This document shows positions 20,883 through 27,204 of a stretch of DNA of 27,204 bases, one piece after another. Numbering within the stretch: position 1 is the first letter of the stretch; every line of letters begins with the position of its first letter. This stretch comes from Porticoccaceae bacterium UBA4026. GTDB taxonomy: Bacteria; Pseudomonadota; Gammaproteobacteria; Pseudomonadales; Porticoccaceae. The position numbers and the translations under genes were made by a program. The DNA is taken from the NCBI GenBank assembly GCA_002382445.1, contig DGAQ01000037.1, forward strand, positions 57,589 to 84,792. The letters run 5' to 3'. The notes beneath the pieces were generated by a model that saw only the letters and a list, made by a program, of their open reading frames with translations, was not told where the DNA came from and did not search any database.

Positions 20883-23816
20883 ATGTCTAAGTTAAGTTAT
20901 ATGTCCGTTGCCATCAAGACCATTGCTGTTTTAGGAACGATGACAGTAAGCGCGTTGGCTATGGGTCAAGAAGAAAAAGAGCTGGAAGAAGTTGTGGTTG
21001 TAGGCTCGCAAATCAAAGGAGCAGCAATTAATACCGCTTTACCAGTAAGCATTATTTCAGCAGACGACATTGACGCTCTCGGATTAGACTCGGGTGCAGA
21101 ATTGCTGGAAAATATGGCCGAAATGGGACTTAACTATTTTAATGAGGCAGAGGCTTTTTCTGGCGGCGTGAACTCGGCACGAGGTGATATTGGATCATAT
21201 AACTTAAGAAATATGGGCGTGGGTAATACGCTGGTTCTTCTTAATGGTCGACGACTGGTTAATGCTGCCGGCTATCAAACAGAGCTACTCGGCGGTGATT
21301 ACGTGCCGACACTAAGTGTAAACTCGAACGTCATTCCTACCTCAGGCATGAAAAGGGTAGAGGTTCTAAAAGATGGCGCCTCTGCAATCTATGGTGCAGA
21401 CGCAGTGGCTGGTGTCATCAACAATGTCATTGATACTGAATACGAGGGATTTAGTTTTACCACTAAGCTAAGCGGCTTTGACCACTTTAACGCCGAAGAT
21501 TTAACCTTTAGCGCCAAGTTTGGTAAGGCATTTAATGAGGGTGACTCGCACCTAACGGTTCTAGTTGATTACTATGATAGTGACAGCATTAAGGCCACTG
21601 AAGATGAGCGTTGGAGCATTGGTGACCACCGCAAGATATTACCCGATGACTCGCTCTGGAAGACTAACTCATCATTTAACAATGTCTATTCTTACCAGTA
21701 TGCTCAATTAGATCAATCTGGCCGCAATAGTTTTACTGATTCTAGCGGTGAGATGCAGATCTTACCTAGCGATGACGCCAAATGCTCGGGATCTAACGCG
21801 CTCGATACGGGTTATGGCACCTGTTTAGTACCCGATACCACATCGGACAATTACTATTTAAACCCGGGTTTATATCGCGATTTTAGAAGCGCAGTTGAGC
21901 GGAAAAATATTTTTGCGACCTTTAATCACATGTTAAATAACGATATAGAACTGTTCTCTGAGGTTGGTTATTATAGTTCGTCGTCACTAAGAAATATTGA
22001 GCCAGCGGGTACCTCTTCTTCAGCGCCCATTAATATTGGTGCGGACTATTACTATACTAACCAGTTAGTCCAAGATGGTACCAATCCTTTAGCCGGTGTA
22101 GGGGAGATTGGACTCGATGGGTTGCGTAATCCCAAATATGGACGAATTGTTCATGCCGATAAAGAAACAACGCGCTTTCTCGCCGGCTTAAGAGGGACTC
22201 GCGGTGATTGGGACTGGGAAACGGCGGTACTCTACTCTAAAGCAACGACTGATGATCTCACAGAGAATCGTATCTCTAACAACTTGCTGACTGAAGCCTT
22301 AGCGGACTCGACAGAAGCGGCATTTAATATTTTCTCGATTAACTCAGATAATATTGAACGTGCATTGGTCGATGTCTACCGAAATGATAAAAGTGAGCTA
22401 ACCTCTTTTGATATCAAGGCCAGCAACAATGACGTATTTTCGTTGCCAGCAGGTCCTGTTGGTATGCTGGTAGGGTTTGAATATCGCGAAGAGAAGTACT
22501 CTGATGATAGAGACCCAAGATTAGACGGAACAATAAAGTACAGTGCGGCTAACGGATCAGAGTTTCCGTTTGTGTCTGACGTGTTGGGTTCAAGTCCAAC
22601 CACAGATTCACGAGGGAGTAAGGATACAACCTCTGTCTTTGCAGAATTTCAGATACCAGTAACCGAGACAATCCATGCTCAATTGGCGGTGCGTCATGAG
22701 GATATTTCAGATGCTGGAAGCACCACTGTCGGAAAGTTTGCTGTGGGTTGGGATGCGACTGATTGGTTGCTTGTGCGGGGTTCAATGCAGACTGCCTTTA
22801 GAGCGCCTAATTTAGTGCAGGTGAATCAGGCTCAGGTGGCCAGGACAGGTACTACAGTTGATGCGGTATACCAGTATATAGCTGATGGTGACAGAGGCAT
22901 TCGCGATTACGATTGGACTATGCAACGCTATGCCGAGGGCGCCGAAAACCTGGAGTCAGAAGAATCCACTAACTCTTCTATTGGTTTCGTTATTCAACCC
23001 ACCCAGCTTGAAGGGCTAACTATTACCTACGATGCGTGGAAGATCGAAAAAGATAAAACCATTGGCCTCTTTGGTAGAAGCAACAATACCATTCTAGATT
23101 TGGCTCAGTTGATTGAAAATGGGGCTAACAACTGTGATTCATTTGTAGGTAACCCAGCAACTGTAAGAGAAGATATCTCAGAAGTGGGTGCGGGTGACTT
23201 AGCTCTATTCGCGGCTAAGGGTATCTGCCCAGTTGGTGAAGCCTATCAGATTCTCGATGAGTATATCAACATGGCTAAGCGGACCTTGAAAGGTCAAGAT
23301 CTGGGGGTTCGATATGACTTTGATTCAAGACTGGGTGAATTTGGTTTGCGTTACAACGTAACGTTTACAGACACCTTTAGCCAGGTCCCCACCGGACAAT
23401 TCAGCTCTATCCAAGCTGCCCAGGCATCTGGTGTGATTCCTGACTACGTTAACCTCGTCGGATTTGGCGATTTACTAGGTATCGATGGTAATTATGATGA
23501 AAAGCATTCAATGAAGTTATTGTGGAAAAAGGGTGCTTGGGGTGGTTCAATTACGGCGTTGAAAAAAGGCGACTTTATTCAAAGTGATCTAACCTTGAGC
23601 GATGGAACAGAATACGTCATTCCTTCCATGACCACTATGGACGCATCTCTTTATTACACATTTAAAATGGCCGGGGCCTCTGCTCGGGTTAAGTTTGCGG
23701 TGAAAAACCTAGAGGATACTCGAGCGCCTACAGCGGATAAATTCTTTGGTTTCTTTGCTGATGCCCACCAAGACTATGGCAGAAATTATTATCTCAGTGT
23801 AAAAGTTGATATGTAG
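20883..23816 (+). CDS. TonB-dependent outer-membrane receptor 2
   Basis: This 977-residue receptor begins with a signal peptide (residues 1-28, ending A-L-A-M-G) and a TonB box E-E-V-V-V-V-G. The plug domain (about 45-180) reads L-R-N-M-G-V-G-N-T-L-V-L-L-N-G-R-R-L-V-N and V-E-V-L-K-D-G-A-S-A-I-Y-G-A-D-A-V-A-G-V-I-N. The barrel contains the F-R-A-P-N-L element, and the C-terminus is Y-Y-L-S-V-K-V-D-M. It lacks the D-A-I-S-A-E-D signature of the first receptor and belongs to another TBDR subfamily, common in marine bacteria and often near peptidases. The ATG has a GGGAGATAAG ribosome site. A strong terminator separates it from the GGT genes, so its mRNA is likely more abundant than theirs. Import of peptide-like or gamma-glutamyl ligands is an inference from neighbours. 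Confidence 0.94.
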   Translation: MSKLSYMSVAIKTIAVLGTMTVSALAMGQEEKELEEVVVVGSQIKGAAINTALPVSIISADDIDALGLDSGAELLENMAEMGLNYFNEAEAFSGGVNSARGDIGSYNLRNMGVGNTLVLLNGRRLVNAAGYQTELLGGDYVPTLSVNSNVIPTSGMKRVEVLKDGASAIYGADAVAGVINNVIDTEYEGFSFTTKLSGFDHFNAEDLTFSAKFGKAFNEGDSHLTVLVDYYDSDSIKATEDERWSIGDHRKILPDDSLWKTNSSFNNVYSYQYAQLDQSGRNSFTDSSGEMQILPSDDAKCSGSNALDTGYGTCLVPDTTSDNYYLNPGLYRDFRSAVERKNIFATFNHMLNNDIELFSEVGYYSSSSLRNIEPAGTSSSAPINIGADYYYTNQLVQDGTNPLAGVGEIGLDGLRNPKYGRIVHADKETTRFLAGLRGTRGDWDWETAVLYSKATTDDLTENRISNNLLTEALADSTEAAFNIFSINSDNIERALVDVYRNDKSELTSFDIKASNNDVFSLPAGPVGMLVGFEYREEKYSDDRDPRLDGTIKYSAANGSEFPFVSDVLGSSPTTDSRGSKDTTSVFAEFQIPVTETIHAQLAVRHEDISDAGSTTVGKFAVGWDATDWLLVRGSMQTAFRAPNLVQVNQAQVARTGTTVDAVYQYIADGDRGIRDYDWTMQRYAEGAENLESEESTNSSIGFVIQPTQLEGLTITYDAWKIEKDKTIGLFGRSNNTILDLAQLIENGANNCDSFVGNPATVREDISEVGAGDLALFAAKGICPVGEAYQILDEYINMAKRTLKGQDLGVRYDFDSRLGEFGLRYNVTFTDTFSQVPTGQFSSIQAAQASGVIPDYVNLVGFGDLLGIDGNYDEKHSMKLLWKKGAWGGSITALKKGDFIQSDLTLSDGTEYVIPSMTTMDASLYYTFKMAGASARVKFAVKNLEDTRAPTADKFFGFFADAHQDYGRNYYLSVKVDM

Positions 23817-23825
23817 TTAATATGA

Positions 23826-23865
23826 GCCTAAAAAAAGGGAGCTCCAAGCTCCTTTTTTTTTAGGC
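23826..23865. terminator. Strong, probably bidirectional terminator after TBDR2
   Basis: GGAGCT pairs with AGCTCC around a CCA loop, extended by a G-U pair, seven A-T pairs and, after one bulged T, four more pairs (GCCT with AGGC). The stem is flanked by A7 on the left and T9 on the right, so it can stop transcription from either side. It starts ten bases after the TBDR2 stop. Confidence 0.92.
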
Positions 23866-23893
23866 GTCTAATTCGAGTTTCGGGTGTTTAAAA

Positions 23894-25573
23894 ATGTTTT
23901 ATTTATCAGTATTTTTACTGACATTGGCGGCTTCCGCTCAAGCGATGACGTCGGAGCATGTAAATCTCGACAGCGCTGGGGTGGCTTCAACGGCGCATCC
24001 ACTAGCCACTCAAGCCGCCGATGAAATTTATCGGCTGGGCGGCAACAGTGTTGATGCGGCTATTGCAGCGTCCTTTGTACTGACTGTGGTTGAACCTACA
24101 ATGAGTGGCTTAGGAGGTCGCGCATTGGCCATAGTGCGCAGTGAAGAGGGAGATTTTTACGGGTATAACGGCATGACTGAAATACCGAAAAGCTTTGTTA
24201 CGTCCGATAATATGCCTGCCTTTGGCTATTCTACGGTGGCAATCCCAGGTCTGGTTGCCATGCTCGGAGCGATGCACAAAAAACATGGCAGGTTACCTTT
24301 TGCAGGTCTTGTGAAACCAGCTATAAGACATGCTGAAGATGGTTTCGCAGTATTGCCTGGCGAAGCTGTGCGACAAAAATCAGCGACACAACGAATCAAG
24401 TTAGACGTTGGCATGACTAAGTCGTTTCTGCTGGGTGAGGGCGCTACTCTAAAAGCGGGTCAAATACTAAAACAGCCAGCATTAGCCATGACCCTAAGGC
24501 AGATTGCCCAAGAGGGTTCCGATACATTTTATAGCGGTGAAATTGCGCGATTAATTAGTGAAGATATGGCCGCTAATGGTGGCTATGTCACCTTGCAAGA
24601 CCTTGAAGATTATCGAGTCTTACCGGGGCGTTATATCAGTATCCCTTATCGTGACCATGTTGTGCACACCTTAGCCGCCCCAGGTGGTGGTGGCTTAGTC
24701 GCTAAAGCGTTAATACTGCTTGGTCTTTATGATCTGTCGAGTCTGGAAGACCAACGCTGGGCTCTACTGGTGAGTCAGGTGCTAGGTTTAAGCATTGAAT
24801 CAATGACCGATAATTATTACGAAAAGGATTTAGTTCAGTTAGTCGATCAGGGTTGGGCCGTTCAGCAGGCTAAAAGGGTTTTTCTACCAGCCCCTGGACA
24901 GAAAACTAAAAAATCTGAAAAAACCGTACACAAATCAGAGCTAACCGATTGGGTTGGGTCTGTAGGTGCGCACACCTCTCATCTTGTCGCACAAGATTGT
25001 AGTGGGTTGACGGTATCCATGACTCAGACAATAGGCCCAATTTTTGGAGCGAAGGTGGCTACCCCTAAATTAGGATTTGCCTATGCTGCCACTATGGGAG
25101 GTTATCTTAGGACGGGCCCACAAAATCCTGGAGAACGTCCAAGGACAGCAATTGCTCCGGTTATAGTTACTAAAGACAACAGGGTTGTCTTGGCTCTAGG
25201 TGCTGCTGGAGGCATTAAAATTCCCTCAGCCATTGTGCAGGTTATCTCGCGATATATTGATCAGGAAAAGACATTATCTGATTCATTATCTGCTCCGCGG
25301 GTGCATCCTTCAGCAACGATCGATGACAACAATAAGCGTGTAGTTCGATTGATGGCCTTTGATGCTGAAACCAGCAGTCCTGGGTGGACAGTTGAAGACT
25401 TAAGCTACTGGCGCTCCGCGGGATTTGAGGTAGTTGAGGTCGCTTCGGGTGCATCATTTGGTCGCGTTAATGCAATTGCGGGTGACAACGATAGTTTGTT
25501 GGGCGAGGCTGATCCTGATTGGGAAGGCACCGCCAGTGCTCAGCAAGTCTGCTCAATGGACGCTAACCACTAG
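23894..25573 (+). CDS. Gamma-glutamyltransferase-family Ntn-hydrolase, divergent (GGT 1)
   Basis: This is a 559-residue secreted member of the gamma-glutamyltransferase family, which self-cleaves before a Thr that then attacks the substrate. A signal peptide covers residues 1-17 (A-S-A-Q-A). The N-terminal A-T-Q-A-A-D-E-I-Y-R-L-G-G-N-S-V-D-A-A-I-A motif is typical. The cleavage Thr aligns at Thr361 in H-T-S-H-L; the spacing from it to F-G matches E. coli GGT exactly. Several substrate residues are changed. The Arg of D-F-R-E that holds the gamma-glutamyl carboxylate (Arg114 in E. coli) is absent, with N-G-M-T-E-I-P in that place. The Ser-Ser pair (462-463) is Thr-Ala, and G-S-P-G-G is G-A-A-G-G. 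It is therefore probably processed but may act on another amide or peptide. It starts 28 bases after the terminator. Confidence 0.88.
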   Translation: MFYLSVFLLTLAASAQAMTSEHVNLDSAGVASTAHPLATQAADEIYRLGGNSVDAAIAASFVLTVVEPTMSGLGGRALAIVRSEEGDFYGYNGMTEIPKSFVTSDNMPAFGYSTVAIPGLVAMLGAMHKKHGRLPFAGLVKPAIRHAEDGFAVLPGEAVRQKSATQRIKLDVGMTKSFLLGEGATLKAGQILKQPALAMTLRQIAQEGSDTFYSGEIARLISEDMAANGGYVTLQDLEDYRVLPGRYISIPYRDHVVHTLAAPGGGGLVAKALILLGLYDLSSLEDQRWALLVSQVLGLSIESMTDNYYEKDLVQLVDQGWAVQQAKRVFLPAPGQKTKKSEKTVHKSELTDWVGSVGAHTSHLVAQDCSGLTVSMTQTIGPIFGAKVATPKLGFAYAATMGGYLRTGPQNPGERPRTAIAPVIVTKDNRVVLALGAAGGIKIPSAIVQVISRYIDQEKTLSDSLSAPRVHPSATIDDNNKRVVRLMAFDAETSSPGWTVEDLSYWRSAGFEVVEVASGASFGRVNAIAGDNDSLLGEADPDWEGTASAQQVCSMDANH

Positions 25574-25650
25574 TGATGATATTGAATAACAAAATAACGA
25601 TTCTAAAGAAAGCTAAAGGCTACTTTAAACGTACAAAAAATAAATGGAGC

Positions 25651-27204
25651 ATGACAGTGATAATTAAATCTCATAGAACCCTACGACCTCTCGTTCAGTG
25701 GGCTTTGATACTGGCTTTATTTGGCGTTCAGTCGACAGTGTTGGCTGTGGAAAGTGCCATTATAGACTCAGAGTCTCGTTCCCATCCGGTGCATGGTAGC
25801 TTGGGTATGGTCGTGTCTCAAGAGATTGTCGCCAGTCGAGTGGGGGCTGACATCCTTAGTCAAGGAGGCAACGCTATAGATGCAGCGGTCGCGACTGGAT
25901 TCGCCCTTGCAGTGACACTTCCTAGGGCAGGTAATCTTGCCGGCGGTGGATTTATGCTAGTTCACCTAGCCGAAGAGAAGAAAACGATTGCACTTGATTA
26001 TCGCGAGATGGCCCCAGCCTCGGCATCCAGAGATATGTTTTTGAAGCCAAATGGTGAGGTTGATAATCAATTAGCAAGAGACAGCATTAAGTCCTCTGGT
26101 GTCCCCGGCACTGTTGCAGGGCTCTTGTATGCGCATGAGAAGTACGGACGATTATCCTTAAAACAGGTCATTCAGCCAGCAATTCATCTGGCGTCTGAAG
26201 GTATTAGTGTAAGTGTTGATCTATCTTACTCGTTAAAATCTCGCGCTACACGATTGAGGGAAAATCCTGCCACTAGTCGATATTTTTTTAGAGAGAATGG
26301 CGCCTTCTATGAACCAGGTGATACATTGGTGCAGTCTGATCTAGCTGACACTATGCGCAGGATTGTCGCTAATGGGCGCTCCGGATTCTATCAAGGTAAA
26401 ACCGCGCAGCTAATTATTGACGAAATGGAGCGTTCGGGTGGGCTCATTAGTTTTGACGATCTTAAAAATTATCATGTGGTAGAGCGAGCCCCCGTGTGTG
26501 TTGATTTTAAAAAGAATGAAATTTGCTCGATGCCACCACCGTCCTCTGGGGGAATTCATCTTTTACAGATGTTAAATATACTCGAGAGATGGGACCTCCA
26601 ATCTCTTGGTCATAATAGTGCTGCCTATATTCACCGGTTAGTTGAATCAATGCGTCGAGCTTATGCGGATAGGAGCGCCTATCTAGGTGACCCAGATTTT
26701 TACTCCGTCCCTGTCAAACAGATTATTGATAAAAGATACGCGAAAAAGTTACGCCGACAGATTGATCTTGAACAGGCTAGCTCCTCAGATAATGTATTGC
26801 CTGGACTACCTATAGATCCCAAAACCTTAGTGAAAGGGATCAAAAAGGCGGGTGCAGAGAGTATCGAAACGACCCATATTTCAACCTGGGACCAGTGGGG
26901 CAATGTGGTTAGTACTACGACAACATTAAATTTCTCTTTTGGCAGCGGTATCAGTGTTTCTGGAGCTGGTTTCTTACTTAATAATGAAATGGATGATTTT
27001 TCAGCTAAGCCAGGATCACCCAATGGTTATGGATTGATTGGTGGGGTTGCTAATGAGATACAGCCCGGCAAACGACCGCTTTCAGCAATGACACCAACGA
27101 TCGTATTTGATCAGAAAGGCGCACCGATATTAGCTACTGGCAGCCCCGGCGGTAGCACTATTATCACTGCTGTCCTGCAGGTGTTATTGAACATTTTAGA
27201 ATTT
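25651..27204 (+). CDS. ggt: Gamma-glutamyltransferase (GGT 2), canonical, cut by the window end
   Basis: The frame from ATG 25651 stays open for 518 codons to the last base; about 60 more codons are expected. GGAG lies close upstream. Residues 1-32 form a signal peptide (W-A-L-I-L-A-L-F-G...V-L-A). All key features of active GGT are present: D-Y-R-E-M-A-P with Arg118, the processing and nucleophilic Thr407 in E-T-T-H-I-S, N-N-E-M-D-D-F, K-R-P-L-S-A-M-T-P and G-S-P-G-G-S-T. It should hydrolyse or transpeptidate glutathione and other gamma-glutamyl compounds in the periplasm. The second Ser of the usual Ser-Ser pair is Ala. It follows GGT 1 by 77 bases with no terminator, so the two are likely cotranscribed, yet they are not recent duplicates. 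The start is supported by the signal peptide. Confidence 0.93.
   Translation, partial: MTVIIKSHRTLRPLVQWALILALFGVQSTVLAVESAIIDSESRSHPVHGSLGMVVSQEIVASRVGADILSQGGNAIDAAVATGFALAVTLPRAGNLAGGGFMLVHLAEEKKTIALDYREMAPASASRDMFLKPNGEVDNQLARDSIKSSGVPGTVAGLLYAHEKYGRLSLKQVIQPAIHLASEGISVSVDLSYSLKSRATRLRENPATSRYFFRENGAFYEPGDTLVQSDLADTMRRIVANGRSGFYQGKTAQLIIDEMERSGGLISFDDLKNYHVVERAPVCVDFKKNEICSMPPPSSGGIHLLQMLNILERWDLQSLGHNSAAYIHRLVESMRRAYADRSAYLGDPDFYSVPVKQIIDKRYAKKLRRQIDLEQASSSDNVLPGLPIDPKTLVKGIKKAGAESIETTHISTWDQWGNVVSTTTTLNFSFGSGISVSGAGFLLNNEMDDFSAKPGSPNGYGLIGGVANEIQPGKRPLSAMTPTIVFDQKGAPILATGSPGGSTIITAVLQVLLNILEF

Noticed and set aside
26700..27023. Minus-strand open frame of 107 codons
   Set aside because: It lies entirely antisense to the canonical GGT coding sequence and shows no recognisable protein features.

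Overview
The window looks like chromosome from a free-living marine gammaproteobacterium. Base composition is moderate and codon use is even. There are two large TonB-dependent receptors (TBDRs), an azurin, a TorS/TorR-like phosphorelay and secreted peptidases. I infer a Cellvibrionales-like or Alteromonadales-like lineage, but no rRNA or other marker gene is present to prove it. I see no tRNA, rRNA, CRISPR array, insertion sequence or prophage gene.

Region 1 (1-5345) holds the 3' end of a prolyl oligopeptidase, an azurin with a good terminator, a convergent ferredoxin-NADP reductase (fpr), and an orphan AceE-type 2-oxoacid dehydrogenase E1 divergent from an Lrp/AsnC regulator. E1 beside Lrp, without E2 or E3, resembles the mdeR-mdeB arrangement for 2-oxobutyrate more than a housekeeping pyruvate dehydrogenase operon.

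Region 2 (5457-14788) is the most distinctive part. A TIGR01782-type TBDR with its own terminator is followed by a tight six-gene run: flavin-dependent halogenase, SapC-family protein, JmjC/cupin_8-like putative Fe(II) oxygenase, a second flavin-dependent halogenase, a DUF2237 protein and a METTL7-like methyltransferase. Three of the six genes start with TTG. TBDR + SapC + cupin + 'tryptophan halogenase' recurs in Xanthomonas, Caulobacter and marine gammaproteobacteria, but its biochemical purpose is not established. This is the best candidate for an undescribed system.

Region 3 (14790-16621) holds a deletion scar where a tandem HxlR regulator and a thiolase, both missing their 5' parts, meet head to head. 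A secreted SGNH/GDSL-like hydrolase follows.

Region 4 (16650-27204) has a leftward operon of TorR-like response regulator, hybrid TorS-like kinase and periplasmic solute-binding protein. It diverges from a second TBDR followed by two gamma-glutamyltransferase-family genes, the second cut by the window end. The 381-base divergent intergenic region carries helically phased ACAA direct repeats and a nested inverted repeat. I infer that the phosphorelay controls TBDR2 and that the locus takes up and trims gamma-glutamyl compounds or peptides.
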